A stretch of 64,000 nucleotides of DNA from assembly GCF_021917145.1 (NCBI RefSeq), contig NW_025814042.1:885708-949707 (forward strand). The letters are read 5' to 3'. Position numbers and translations under genes: made by a program. The DNA is from Hypomesus transpacificus. Its lineage: Eukaryota > Chordata > Actinopteri > Osmeriformes > Osmeridae. The notes under the pieces are model-generated. The model ran no database searches. It was not told the DNA's origin and saw nothing but the letters and a program-made list of their open reading frames with translations. The first letter of the stretch is position 1, and every line of letters begins with the position of its first letter. This document shows, in pieces, positions 10,327-21,624 of this stretch.

Positions 10327-13300
10327 ATTATATTAAAGGAGGGGCCCTCCTTGAAAGTGCCCCTCCTTGAGTCACCACCTTACCGCGGTGGAGGGGTTTG
10401 CGTGTCCTAGTGATCCTGGAAGCTATGTTGTCGGGGGCTTCATGCCCCTGGTAGGGTCACCCAAGGCAAACAGGTTCCAGGTGAAAGACCAGACAAAGCG
10501 TGGCTCAAAAAACCAACCATGAAGAAATACAACAATGGTTCTCAGTTGCCCCTGCCCGGAAGCGGGTCACCGGGGCCCCCCCCTGGAGCCAGGCCCGGGG
10601 GTGGGGCTCGATGGCGAGCGCCTGGTGGCCGGGCCTTTTCCCATGGGGCCCGGTCGGGCACAGCCCGAAGAGACAACGTGGGACCCTCTTCCAGTGGGCT
10701 CACCATCCGCAGGAGGGGTCATGGGGGTCGGGTGCAGTGTGAGACGGGCGGCGGCCGAAGGCGGGGGCCTTGGCGGTCCGATCCTTGGCTGCAAAAGTTA
10801 GCTTTAGGGACGTGGAACGTCACCTCGCTGGCGGGAAAGGAGCCTGAGCTGGTGCGCGAGGTAGAGAGTTTCCGGCTAGATATAGTCGGCCTCGCCTCGA
10901 CGCACAGCGTGGGCTCCGGAACCAGTCTCCTTGAGAGGGGCTGGACTCTCTTCCACTCTGGAGTTGCCCTTGGTGAGAGGCGTCGAGCTGGGGTGGGAAT
11001 ACTGGTTTCCCCTCGGTTCGGCGCCTGTACATTGGGGTTCACCCCGGTGGACGAGAGGGTAGCCTCCCTCCGCCTTCGGGTGGGGGGACGGGTCCTCACT
11101 GTCGTTTGTGCTTATGCACCAAACGGCAGCTCAGAGTACCCACCCTTTTTGGAGTCTCTGGGGGGGGTGCTGGAAAGCGCTCCTCCTGGGGATTCCCTCG
11201 TCCTCCTGGGGGACTTCAATGCTCATGTGGGCAATGACAGTGAGACCTGGAGGGGCGTGATTGGGAGGAACGGCCCCCCCGATCTGAACCCGAGTGGTGT
11301 TTTGTTGTTGGACTTCTGTGCTAGACACGGTTTGTCCATAACGAACACCATGTTCAAGCATAAGGGTGTCCATATGTGCACCTGGCACCAGGACACCCGA
11401 GGTCTCAGTTCGATGATCGACTTTGTAGTCGTGTCATCGGACTTGGGGCCGCATGTCTTGGACACTCGGGTGAGGAGAGGGGCGGAGCTGTCAACTGATC
11501 ACCACCTGGTGGTGAGTTGGCTTCGATGGTGGGGGAGGACGCCGGTCAGGCCTGGCAGGCCCAAACGTAATGTGAGGGTCTGCTGGGAACGTCTGGCGGA
11601 ACCCTCTGTCAGAAGGAGCTTCAACTCCCACCTCCGGGAGAGCTTCGATCATGTCTCGGGGGGGGCCGGGGACATTGAGTCCGAATGGGCCATGTTCCGG
11701 GCCTCCATTGTTGAAGCGGCTGACCGGAGCTGCGGCCGCAGGGCGGTCGGTGCATGTCGCGGCGGTAACCCTCGGACCCGGTGGTGGACTCCGGAGGTGA
11801 GGGATGCCGTCAAGCTGAAGAAGGAGGCCTATCGGACTTTATTGGCTGGTAGGACTCCAGAGGCAGCTGATGTGTACCGGCAGGCCAAGCGGAACGCGGC
11901 TTTGGCGGTCGCGGAGGCAAAAACCCGGGCATGGGAGGAGTTCGGCGAGGCCATGGAGAATGACTTCCGAACGGCTTCAAAAAGGTTCTGGACCACCATC
12001 CGGCGGCTCAGGAGGGGGAAGCAGTGCTCTGTCAACACTGTATACGGTGGGGATGGTGCGCTGCTGACCTCGACGGGGGACGTCCTGGATCGGTGGAAGG
12101 AATACTTCGAAGACCTCCTTAATTCCACCAACACGCTTTCCGACGTGGAGGCAGAGTCTGGGGACATCGGGGGGGGCCCTTCTATCTCTGGGGCTGAGGT
12201 CGCCGAGGTGGTTGAAAAGCTCCGCGGTGGCAGGGCCCCTGGGGTGGATGAGGTCCGCCCGGAGTTCCTTAAGGCTCTGGATGTTGTAGGGCTGTCTTGG
12301 TTGACACGACTCTGCAACATCGCGTGGACATCGGGGACAGTGCCTCTGGACTGGCAGACCGGGGTGGTGGTTCCCCTCTTTAAAAAGGGGGACCGGAGGG
12401 TGTGCTCCAACTTTAGGGGGATCACACTCCTCAGCCTCCCTGGGAAAGTCTATTCAGGGGTCCTGGAGAGGAGGGTCCGTCGGATTGTCGAACCTCGGAT
12501 TCAGGAGGAGCAATGTGGTTTTCGTCCTGGCCGTGGAACAGTGGACCAGCTTTATACCCTCCGCGGAGTCCTGGAGGGTACGTGGGAGTTCGCCCAACCA
12601 GTCTACACATGTTTTGTGGATTTGGAAAAGGCGTTCGACCGTGTCCCTCGGGGGCTCATGTGGGGGGTGCTCCGAGAGTACGGGGTACCGGATTTCCTGA
12701 TCGGGGCTGTCCGGTCCCTGTACGACCGGTGCCAGAGTTTGGTCCGCATTGCCGGTAGTAAGTCGAACTTGTTTCCGGTGAGGGTTGGACTCCGCCAGGG
12801 CTGCCCTATGTCACCGATTCTGTTCATTACCTATATGGACAGAATTTCTAGGCGCAGCCAGGGTGTTGAGGGGGTCCGGTTTGGTGACCTCAGGATCGGG
12901 TCGCTGCTTTTTGCGGATGATGTGGTCCTGTTGGCTTCATCGGGCCGTGACCTTCAGCTCTCACTGGAGCGGTTCGCAACCGAATGTGAAGCGGCTGGGA
13001 TGCGAATCAGCACCTCCAAATCTGAGGCCATGGTAATCGACCGGAAAAGGGTGGAGTGCCATCTCCGGGTCGGGGAGGAGATCCTGAACCAAGCGGAGGA
13101 GTTCAAGTATCTCGGGGTCTTGTTCACGAGTGAGGGAAGAATGGAGCGCGAGGTCGACAGGCGGATCGGTGCGGCGTCCGCAGTGATGCGGGCTCTGCAT
13201 CGGTCCGTCGTGGTGAAGAAGGAGCTGAGTCGAAAGGCGAAGCTCTCTATTTACCAGTCGATCTACGTTCCTACCCTCACCTATGGTCACGAACTATGGG

Positions 13301-13721
13301 TAGTGACCGAAAGAACGAGATCGCGAATACAAGCGGCCGAAATGAGCTTTCTCCGTAGGGTGTCCGGGCTCTCCCTTAGAGATAGGGTGAGAAGCTCGGT
13401 CATCCGGGAGGGGCTCAGAGTAGAACCGCTGCTCCTCCGCGTCGAGAGGAGCCAGCTGAGGTGGCTCGGGCATCTGATTAGGATGTCTCCTGGACGCCTC
13501 CCTGGTGAGGTGTTCCGGGCACGTCCCACTGGGAAGAGGCCCCGGGGAAGACCCAGGACACGCTGGAGGGACTATGTCTCTCAGCTGGCCTGGGAACGCC
13601 TTGGGGTCCCCCAGGAAGAGCTGGCGGAAGTGGCCGGGGGGAGGGAAGTCTGGGCCTCCCTGCTTAGGTCGCTGCCCCCGCGACCCGATCCCCGGACAAG
13701 CGGCAGATGACGACGACGACG
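10327..13721 (+). mobile_element. RTE-clade (Rex3-like) LINE, apparently full length
   Basis: The element carries one long ORF, almost no 3' UTR and a short (CGA)n tail, as in RTE-clade LINEs. It is flanked by an 11-bp direct repeat ACTTGAAAGTA (10316-10326 and 13722-13732), a likely target-site duplication. About 190 bp of GC-rich 5' sequence precede the ORF. It lies in the intron after exon 7 of the DUF6729 gene, in the same orientation. The base composition is much more GC-rich than the host intron. The exact 5' end is uncertain because RTE elements have ragged 5' ends. Confidence 0.85.
10519..13710 (+). CDS. RTE-type endonuclease/reverse transcriptase polyprotein
   Basis: The 1,063-codon uninterrupted ORF begins with a low-complexity Gly/Pro/Arg-rich stretch (1-90). 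An apurinic-like endonuclease follows from about residue 95 (LGTWNVTSL), with GDFNAHVG near 231 and TDHHLVV near 325. The reverse transcriptase spans about 540-830, with [59 protein letters not shown] (near 757) and the catalytic FADD (near 798). The C-terminal region ends with [12 protein letters not shown]. The enzyme nicks target DNA and primes reverse transcription of its own RNA. All key residues visible to me are present, so the copy may be competent. The start at 10519 is the first ATG in frame; the true start may be downstream because the first 90 residues are atypical. Confidence 0.9.
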   Translation: MKKYNNGSQLPLPGSGSPGPPPGARPGGGARWRAPGGRAFSHGARSGTARRDNVGPSSSGLTIRRRGHGGRVQCETGGGRRRGPWRSDPWLQKLALGTWNVTSLAGKEPELVREVESFRLDIVGLASTHSVGSGTSLLERGWTLFHSGVALGERRRAGVGILVSPRFGACTLGFTPVDERVASLRLRVGGRVLTVVCAYAPNGSSEYPPFLESLGGVLESAPPGDSLVLLGDFNAHVGNDSETWRGVIGRNGPPDLNPSGVLLLDFCARHGLSITNTMFKHKGVHMCTWHQDTRGLSSMIDFVVVSSDLGPHVLDTRVRRGAELSTDHHLVVSWLRWWGRTPVRPGRPKRNVRVCWERLAEPSVRRSFNSHLRESFDHVSGGAGDIESEWAMFRASIVEAADRSCGRRAVGACRGGNPRTRWWTPEVRDAVKLKKEAYRTLLAGRTPEAADVYRQAKRNAALAVAEAKTRAWEEFGEAMENDFRTASKRFWTTIRRLRRGKQCSVNTVYGGDGALLTSTGDVLDRWKEYFEDLLNSTNTLSDVEAESGDIGGGPSISGAEVAEVVEKLRGGRAPGVDEVRPEFLKALDVVGLSWLTRLCNIAWTSGTVPLDWQTGVVVPLFKKGDRRVCSNFRGITLLSLPGKVYSGVLERRVRRIVEPRIQEEQCGFRPGRGTVDQLYTLRGVLEGTWEFAQPVYTCFVDLEKAFDRVPRGLMWGVLREYGVPDFLIGAVRSLYDRCQSLVRIAGSKSNLFPVRVGLRQGCPMSPILFITYMDRISRRSQGVEGVRFGDLRIGSLLFADDVVLLASSGRDLQLSLERFATECEAAGMRISTSKSEAMVIDRKRVECHLRVGEEILNQAEEFKYLGVLFTSEGRMEREVDRRIGAASAVMRALHRSVVVKKELSRKAKLSIYQSIYVPTLTYGHELWVVTERTRSRIQAAEMSFLRRVSGLSLRDRVRSSVIREGLRVEPLLLRVERSQLRWLGHLIRMSPGRLPGEVFRARPTGKRPRGRPRTRWRDYVSQLAWERLGVPQEELAEVAGGREVWASLLRSLPPRPDPRTSGR

Positions 13722-13943
13722 ACTTGAAAGTATTTAAAAATATTTTATATGTTTAAAAATCTATGTATTTAGTCTGTAGTTTACAGAATGTAGTTGCTCA
13801 TCATTATCATCTGTCATCCTGCAGCCTCTCCCCGACTGGCTCCTGTGCTGTCTGCAGCCACCATGCCACCGCACTCTGCTCCATCTCCTGCCACGTCTGC
13901 TGCTGTCGCTCTACCCTGTCCTGTTCCAGCCGCAGCTGGTGCG

Positions 13944-13947
13944 CTAC
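13944..13947. repeat. Target-site duplication of the retrovirus, left
   Basis: CTAC immediately before the left LTR matches CTAC at 21625-21628 immediately after the right LTR, a 4-bp duplication as made by gamma-type retroviral integrases. Confidence 0.75.
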
Positions 13948-14493
13948 TGTTGGAGCCTCGAAAGTGGTTCTTAGTGTAGCAAGAATTAACAGGCTTGGAG
14001 TCAGGAGATTGATTGCAATGGCTTCGTTTATTGCCAGGTATTTTGGAATCATACGCAGAGCTTCTCTAGCCAGAGAAGTCTCTCATATGCCGAGCCTCCC
14101 TAGCCAGGTCAGTCCGACATGTATTCAATAGACAAGAACTTTTATACAGTCTTACTACGTCACACACATCTGTTGGCAATTAGACACACACACAGTTTGT
14201 TCCAGATAAACAGATATCCTCCCTCACTTGGTTTATTCTTACACAAACCATGATTGTTCTTGCCCAACTCGTGGCTGTTGTTTGCACAACCCGTGGTTGT
14301 TTTCTTACGACCCTACCAGGTCATTCTGATCTGATTTCCTCTCTGGAAAGAACATTCTAAGGGAGGGGGAAAGTGACTCTCCCAGCTCACTCTTTCCCCA
14401 CTGAGTGTGGGGATAAACAATCTTCCTCTCCTCATCTGCCCCCGTCCTAGCTGACTCCTCTCTTGAGGTCACAAGGTCACAAAAACCCCAACA
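13948..14493 (-). repeat. 3' LTR of the retrovirus
   Basis: On the minus strand the LTR starts TGTTGG and ends CCAACA. It carries TATAAAA (near 14140-14146) and, downstream, AATAAA (near 14027-14032), which define U3, R and U5. It differs from the right LTR by about six substitutions. Confidence 0.92.
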
Positions 14494-14507
14494 TACCCCC
14501 CTTTGTG
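14494..14507 (-). other. Polypurine tract
   Basis: The minus strand reads ACAAAGGGGGGTA directly before the 3' LTR, the expected place and composition for the plus-strand DNA primer. Confidence 0.8.
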
Positions 14508-15233
14508 GACATCCCTGTCCACACTACTTCCCCCAATATCTATCTTTTTGTGTAGCCCGTAAAACATTTAAACATTGAAAAAAACAAACCCTCAGAACCA
14601 ATTTTCCTTAATTTTTTCTTGACTAATAGGCGAATATATGGTAGAATAGTAAGCTAGTGTTTGTCTGTAATGAAGCTGTCCGGATTCATGTTGTGTAAAC
14701 AAAGTCCCCAGTCTGAAGGAAACCTTGGCTCAGTCTACTCATATGGTTGTAAGCCTGCAATATGTGTGAGTATATAACCTTCCTTTGGCTAGATAAGTAC
14801 CCCCTGAACCTCAAACACAGTTTCACAAAAACACGATGGTATATGATCAAACATCAAGTCCAGACATAAAGTTTACAACAACATATGCAGTTCTCAAATA
14901 TCTGTTCAGAATTGCCTTTGTTCCTCTGTGTCATCAGATCCTGGAGTAAAACTCCCCCAGGCTTGTTAGGCCACGTTCTTTAAAAGGGGGAGAAACCATG
15001 GATGATTTAACAGAAATGGGTTTGGGAGGGCAGTCCTCCACAAACCTACACCGATTAATGCACAAATCACTGAGTCACATATACATCACTCAATTATACA
15101 TAATAAAACAAAAATTAAACTCATAAAACAAACAAAATTATGTGCTTGGTATACTCATTGAGCGATGTTCCACGGCCTCGAAGCGGCTCGATTGAGTTGG
15201 CATCGCCCGGTGTGGCCTGGTTAGGAACATCAC
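14508..15233 (-). other. Non-coding 3' region of the retrovirus
   Basis: This AT-rich stretch lies between the end of the env remnant and the polypurine tract. No ORF or RNA gene is seen. Confidence 0.5.
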
Positions 15234-15692
15234 TCAGCCACTTTGACACTCCTCTCCCTGCCCTCCCTTGCTCCCCGCCGGGGCAGGGTACAAGGCCGGG
15301 GCAGAAAGCCTGTTTTTAAACAGAGAAAATACATTTGAGTCATCCGACTCCTGCATCTTAGCTACAATGGGGCAGGCATAGTGGGTTTTGACACGAGACC
15401 GGAAGATGGGTATGCAACAGCAGAGAATCAATACAATGGCCAATAAGGTCAGCAGCACTGCTATCCCTATTCTTACCTAGCTAAATCCCCAATCCCCCAA
15501 GCTCTCTCTCATCATCTCAAACCATTCAGTTTTTTGTCCAGCATTATCCTTCACCTCCTGCCTCAGTGCCTTTAAGTCAGTCATAGCTTGTGCAAATCTT
15601 CCTGTAGGGGCAGTGTTGTTCGGTATGAATGTGCAACATACCTGACTAATCAGAGTGCAAACCCCCCCACGCTCCGCCAGCAGCCAGTCCAA
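15234..15692 (-). pseudogene. Retroviral env, transmembrane subunit remnant
   Basis: The frame contains the immunosuppressive-like LLAERGGVCTLISQVCC segment with the CX6CC motif of gamma-type TM subunits. After a premature TAG at 15477-15479 it continues in the same frame with a hydrophobic membrane anchor (LLTLLAIVLILCCC) and a cytoplasmic tail. The family protein mediates membrane fusion. The stop removes the anchor, so this copy cannot make a complete envelope. The upstream surface part (15693-17908) is not readable with confidence. Confidence 0.85.
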
Positions 15693-17908
15693 TACCTGTC
15701 GATTCTGCTAGGTCATTGCTGATGTTGCCGACAGCTGCTGGCCCAGGGCGGTGAGAGCCTCGTCTGTATAGTTAATGAAGCGCTGCTGGTTATAGTACAG
15801 GTAATTAATCCATTCAGTGTTCTTATTTACCGTTATTCAGGGTAAGATGGACTCAAACCCTGACGCCACCTCATTTCCTTGCTTTAAAATCATTGGGCAC
15901 CCCCCTTGGCTGACCTATGGCATCGATCGTTACATCAGACTTGAAAGCCCGCCTCTTGCGGGGAGCCTCCTCGAGGTTTTCTGTGGTTTGGTTTAGTTTG
16001 GAGTGGATCACCTGGGTGACGGCATGTGCTATTCATATTGCAATGAACTCTGCTTTGCTCCCCCCCTCTCCTAAAACATCTCATGTCAGCCCACTTACCT
16101 CTCCCTCAACGAGCAGTTTGCTCGGGAAGGGGATTCTGCTGTGTGGGTGTGGGGTCTATGGGGTCTGCCAGGATCGTCCCCTGCTCGCTCAGCTGCACGT
16201 CTTTTAGCGGCTGCACGAGTGGGGCTGTTGGAGGTCGATGGTCTCTGGTGCTGGCCCTCTTTGGTGAACCTTCCCTGGCTTGACCCCTGGCTCTGGATCT
16301 GGTTTTACCTTCTCCTGGAATTAGATACAGTCCAGGAGCAGGATACTTCTGTGTTCAGGGGAGAGTCTTATTGACTCTGTCACCATAATGGAGGTGAGTT
16401 TTATAGAAACCGGGACAGAGAGATGGATATACAGTCATAACAGCTTCAAGCTTAGGATGTTTAGTTTAGTCATAGCTTTTGTGAAACTCCATCAGAAACA
16501 ATGTGGATGTAGGCATACATCACCAAACCCTATCTTCCTCTGCTACTCGCCAGTTGTTCTCCATGCACGGGCAGTGGACTCTGGGAGGTGTTAACTCAGA
16601 GCCACCAAACATCGTTAATGTCATCAATAAACCCTGGTTCTATCAACCTAAACCACCTAGGCATTTATCAACAACTACTTTAGTTTCACATTTCAAATGA
16701 CAATACTGCTGTTGCATCCACCTCATGTGTCCCCGTTTCACTCACCCCCCTTCTTCCCAGTTGGAACGCAACCAGGAAGGGATTGTTGTTATTCGGCGGC
16801 TGAGTTTCATTTTCTGATCCCTCAACAGGGAGCAGTGGTTGAGTGACTGTTTGCCGTTGTCCAGGGTGGCTTGGTAACTTCGAGCCCTGGATTTGGTCCT
16901 TGGTCTTAAGCACAACCTTGACTTCTGAGGCACGAGCAGGAAGCTCTCAATCCTCAGTCTCAGGCCCAGTCGGAGGCTGAGAGTTAACCAACGTCGTTCG
17001 TGTGTTTTGCCTTTAGGACAGCACTGTCCTGTACTGTATCAGGGAAATCAGAGTCAATAGTTGTTATAGGTGTGACCAAGTTTGATGTGGGATTTATAAC
17101 GGTGCTTCCAGATGGACCACATGGTTGACCCTTCAAACTGTTTTGTGGTCATCGTTGCTCGTGACCCTGTGTTCAGGCAGTGTCTCTACATGGGGGTGTT
17201 GACTTTTCCCCCCTTCGCCTTTACTGGAGACTCGACCACCAGGCTGGATACTGATTGGTTTCTCCGAGGCTCGTTCTCTCCTCCTTCTCCTCCCCTAACT
17301 TCCTACAAAACATCTTTAACAAAAACTTCACCATAGTCTAAGGTTAGACTATCAAAATTATAAATGTTACTACTTAGGGTGTGCTTTACTTGCTTATCAA
17401 CTAAATTATCAATTTAAAATTGCCTCTGTCTCTGAGACCATAGTCCAAATTTTTCCTATCCCCCTTCCCCCCATCGCATAGTTCATATCTATGCGATTCC
17501 TAAGGGATAGAAAAAATATGTTAGTCAGTGACAACCCAAATTCTTCATATTCCTTCACATATTTCATAATATTTTTACCTCTTCTTTAAATCTCCTGCTC
17601 TTAAGCAGAGTTTGGGGATGTTTAATCAAACTTTAATAACTGTACCTGTTTTAGTCCTGTCCACCACATCAAATCATTCACACCACTGGGTTCCTGAAAC
17701 AAAAATTGTCTACCGACAATGTTAGTTCAGTCCTTCCAATGGCTAAGTTTCAAATTGGTCCTTAACTTTACAATCATGGCTTAGGCCCATGCAGCAGGAA
17801 AAATAGTGTTTAGCTGAATTTACAGTGGTGGGTGCAGGCATTTCACTTATTTAGAGCATAACCAATCAACGATGTTATTTATTGCCTATGCAAGTATTTC
17901 CCCATCAT
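15693..17908 (-). other. Decayed retroviral interior (env surface part, pol missing)
   Basis: By position this stretch should hold pol and the env surface subunit. I see only short open pieces without reverse transcriptase, integrase or protease motifs, so pol is probably lost by deletion and SU heavily mutated. Confidence 0.5.
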
Positions 17909-18919
17909 TCAACAAAACCTGTGTGTGTTGTGTGTGTCTCTACCTGGTGTTACATTATCATGTATGGTGTGCCGTCTCAGATGTGTTAGAGCCCTTTGGC
18001 AGCATGGCCGCGGCATTAACTCCGCTTGTGGTTGCACCCATGCGTACCTTGCTCTAGGTGGCTGCGCACAGCCCTCCGTCACTGGAACTCTGACTGGGGT
18101 GTCATTCTGTCTTTGGCCGGGGCAGGACTGCTTATAATGTCTACTTTCTCCACATCCCCAGCAAAACCGTACTTTTTTACCTTGTTGCAGGGTGGGGTTT
18201 CCTCGGGACAGCCTGGCCTCTGTCATTACCCTTTGACCTCCATTCCCCCACTCGTAAGGGGGCGGCCAATCTTCCTGGACAGTAGGTGGATCGCATGAGG
18301 CAGTTGGAAGGGGGATGGTCGAAGATTGTTTTCCTTTCTTGCATTCTTTGCGAGCTCCTTTTCCAACTTCTCTCACGAGGTCCTTCAGTCCCTTTTCAGT
18401 CAGTAGATACACCCTTGTGTCGACACCCCCCTCTGGGAGCTTGTTGGGCTGCTCCTGGAGGGTCTCTCCAGTGGACATAGGACGCCTGTTAAGAGAGTCA
18501 ATTGATGTACCTCCCACTCCCTGTACCTGAAGGCTCACTGCTGCAGACTGGAACTCAGCTTGGACCTCAGTGATGTCATCATGTGGTCTTGGGACCCTGC
18601 CAGCCTTAGCACGCTGCTCGGCTTCATCCAGCAGACATCTTACGTAGAAGTATGTTGCTAAAAGTTGTTCGTGGGTCAAAACAGTGTCCAGCATTTCATT
18701 ACCTGCCCCTGTTGGAATTGGCATTGCCTCTGCCCCCCTCTCAACCAAAGTCCTTCTGGGTGGGACAGCGCTAGTACTCATCTGGAACACATGGGGCGCT
18801 GTAGAGAGAGTCTGGTCAGGGGTTGCTCTTCCCTCCTGCATCATTGCTCTCTCTGCCATGGGGTGGTAGTTGTTAGGCACAGCAGCTCGGTGATCTAAGC
18901 TCAAATACAGGTATATCAT
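17909..18919 (-). pseudogene. Retroviral gag remnant with one zinc knuckle
   Basis: The open frame of 336 codons contains a PPPYEW late-domain-like motif and, near the C-terminus, a single CCHC knuckle, CWGCGESRHYKQSC (CX2CX4HX4C). It is the nucleocapsid and part of capsid of a retroviral Gag, which packages genomic RNA. The first in-frame ATG is not likely to be the authentic Gag start, because more than 2 kb separate it from the primer site. The frame closes soon after the knuckle with no protease following. Confidence 0.8.
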
Positions 18920-21060
18920 TCAACAAGTCAAACCAACCCTTGTCCTCTCTAACACCAACTATAATGAGATATAAATCAGTTTGGAGAAACTCTCAAGACT
19001 ATACCCCTGTATAGTATGTATGTGTTTGTGCATAATATTTATGTGGCAGTGGCTTTGTTGAACGGGAAAATCACTCTGCACACGCAACAGAAACACAGTT
19101 CCTTTTTTTATTACTCCCTATATAAACACTTTGAGAAAGGGCTTGTGTAAACCCTTTTGTTGTACTTGTGCCAGATTTTCGCCTCTCCGTCTGTAATATT
19201 CAGAGAGAAGAGAATGTGAGACAGCTTGTATATGCATTTCTTCAAGTTTACTTTCAGATTTTTCGCTTACAGTTACTTTAAACATTTCAACCCCTTGAAA
19301 CCTTTCTGGTCAGTTTCGTCAAACTTTACACAGATATTTTCCTATCCTAGTTTAAATTGTTGACTTCTCTTGAAATCATATACATTCACTTGGTTTTTAA
19401 TGTTCCCTCTTCTGTTGGTCTAAAGATGTGCCATCATTACTTGATTGTATTCTGTTCAGTTCACACTGCTTCCCTGCTCTGCCCCGTGCCGGGCCCGGCC
19501 CCCCCCCCCCCCCCCTCTCATCCTCAGGACACCCTCGTCCCAAATGAGAAAAGGTGGGGGCCGAGCGAGCCGCAAAGCAGCACAGACATAATGTTTCCTA
19601 TGTCACAACTTTTACTCCTATCCTTAATATGCAAACATTAAACTTTTCAGGATTATGACCTTGTTAACATCTCTGTTAACCCTTTCCATATTTATCTTTC
19701 TTTACCATTTCTTGTGCGTGATCAGCCATGTTCTTAGTTTAGGCTTGTCTGTTAATTTTATACGGGTAATTAGGCCGTTTTTTCTTAACCAGACTGAGAA
19801 TCAGTGTGCCCACATATTCTCAGCCGCACACGCACATTCATAGTCCACAATTCTACCAGGTCCAGTACTTTAGTTATCTCCAAATAACTTAAGTCAGTTC
19901 ACTGGCTTCCTTTCATCTTTATTCATCTCAACAGTTCTTATTTCTCCTTCTATTGCTGATTTACGATATTCACACATTGCTCAGGGCAACGCCCTTGTTT
20001 TTAACAAACCTGCTCACCCCCTCCCTTACAACTCGCCTTCCTGAAGCGAGTCTGAAACGATTGCGCAACAGCCGTACTCTCTCATTTTTTCAGACTCGTT
20101 TCACTGATTTTTGAGGGTTTTACATGTCAATATCAAAACAGTCAATAGATTTATCCCTTCGTTTTTACCTGACTCCATCTTCCATATGTTTTTTAGCATT
20201 TTAACAGAGATTTTTGTCTTTTTTGGTTCCTCTCGCTCCCTCAACAGCCTTATTGACCACAGCTGTTTTAGGAACTCTTCAGAACTTTTCAAGACTGCCA
20301 TCTCTCGGAATGTCATAAAAACATACATCTTTTCATACATTATACACATTATCTACGGATATCCGTCTAACCCAAGTTTTTTCAGCACGTCTTAAGATGA
20401 ATTTTTTCGGATAGCTAGTCCTGACTCACTTTCGACTGAAGTAATAGTGGCCACTATACTTTGCTGTCACTCGTTGTTAATAGTGCAACTTTTTAGCCAG
20501 AACGGATATTTACAATAATAATTTGTTTGAGGTCTGTTGAAAATGTTAGTCACGCAGATGCTGTCCCACAATTGTTAACACCTTTAGCTAACCTGATCTT
20601 TTCAACAGCCTTGTTTTGAAGCGTAACCATATTACTGTGATTACACACGCTTTGACCATTTGTTGGTCAAGGTACGATGAGCCAGACTTTTTGAATTTTA
20701 CTGGTGCTTGATTCAAAAAGCCCTAAAAAGTTATGTCCTCAGTTTACCGAATTTTTTCAAAGAGGTCCATAGCAAGTTTGTACCTAAACTTAACAGGTTA
20801 TGAATAGGGGCCGCCGGAGACCCCCTTGCCTGAGCTTAATAGTACGACAGTAGAAAAGCTTTTAGCAAGAAACATTTATACATTCACTCTTTTCTTACAT
20901 TCAGGGAAACATACATCCTAGCAATTAAAACATTTGCAACCACTCCCCTTCTCCAAAGCCTTTTCACTTTCTCTTAGTTCAAGATTCGTATCTAGGCATT
21001 CATTAGGTTTTACAGGTTTTTTTTCATTGCCTACCTTCTTAAATGTAGATGTAGCGAATC
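18920..21060 (-). other. Retroviral leader and decayed 5' gag
   Basis: This stretch holds the packaging leader and probably matrix, but no frame is open over a useful length. A run of about 16 C lies near 19498-19514. Confidence 0.5.
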
Positions 21061-21078
21061 ACGTCGGTGGTCACCAAT
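21061..21078 (-). other. Primer binding site, tRNA-Trp type
   Basis: Next to the 5' LTR the minus strand reads TGGTGACCACCGACGTGAT. This equals the tRNA-Trp complementary site used by avian leukosis-type viruses, except for one inserted A. Confidence 0.75.
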
Positions 21079-21624
21079 TGTTGGAGCCTCGAAAGTGGTT
21101 CTTAGTGTAGCAAGAATTAACAGGCTTGGAGTCAGGAGATTGATTGCAATGGCTTCATTTATTGCCAGGTATTTTGGAATCATACGCAAAGCTTCTCTAG
21201 CCAGAGAAGTCTCTCATACGCCGAGCCTCCCTAGCCAGGGAAGTCCGACATGTATTCAATAGACAAGAACTTTTATACAGTCTTACTACGTCACACACAT
21301 CTGTTGGCAATTAGACACACACACAGTTTGTTCCAGATAAACAGATATCCTCCCTCACTTGGCTTATTCTTACACAAACCATGATTGTTCTTGCCCAACT
21401 CGTGGCTGTTGTTTGCACAACCCGTGGTTGTTTTCTTACGACCCTACCAGGTCATTCTGATCTGATTTCCTCTCTGGAAAGAACATTCTAAGGGAGGGGG
21501 AAAGTGACTCTCCCAGCTCACTCTTTCCCCACTGAGTGTGGGGATAAACAATCTTCCTCTCCTCATCTGCCCCCGTCCTAGCTGACTCCTCTCTTGAGGT
21601 CACAAGGTCACAAAAACCCCAACA
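21079..21624 (-). repeat. 5' LTR of the retrovirus
   Basis: It has the same length and ends as the left LTR. TATAAAA is near 21271-21277 on the minus strand. The flanking CTAC at 21625-21628 is the second target-site copy. Confidence 0.92.

Larger units (their letters stand above)
13948..21624 (-). mobile_element. Endogenous retrovirus, minus strand, internally decayed
   Basis: Two 546-bp LTRs, a tRNA-Trp type primer site, a polypurine tract, a gag remnant with zinc knuckle and an env TM remnant show a retrovirus read from right to left. No protease, polymerase or integrase domain could be recognised in the 2.2 kb between gag and env, so pol is deleted or beyond recognition. The LTRs differ at only about six positions, so integration was recent. 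The defective body was therefore probably mobilised by another virus, or formed by deletion before integration. It sits in exon 8 of the DUF6729 gene. Confidence 0.9.

Noticed and set aside
10311-10330. Perfect inverted repeat TAATTACTT GA AAGTAATTA as a DNA transposon terminus
   Set aside because: It overlaps the LINE target duplication and occurs only on one side, so it is better explained as pre-existing target sequence.
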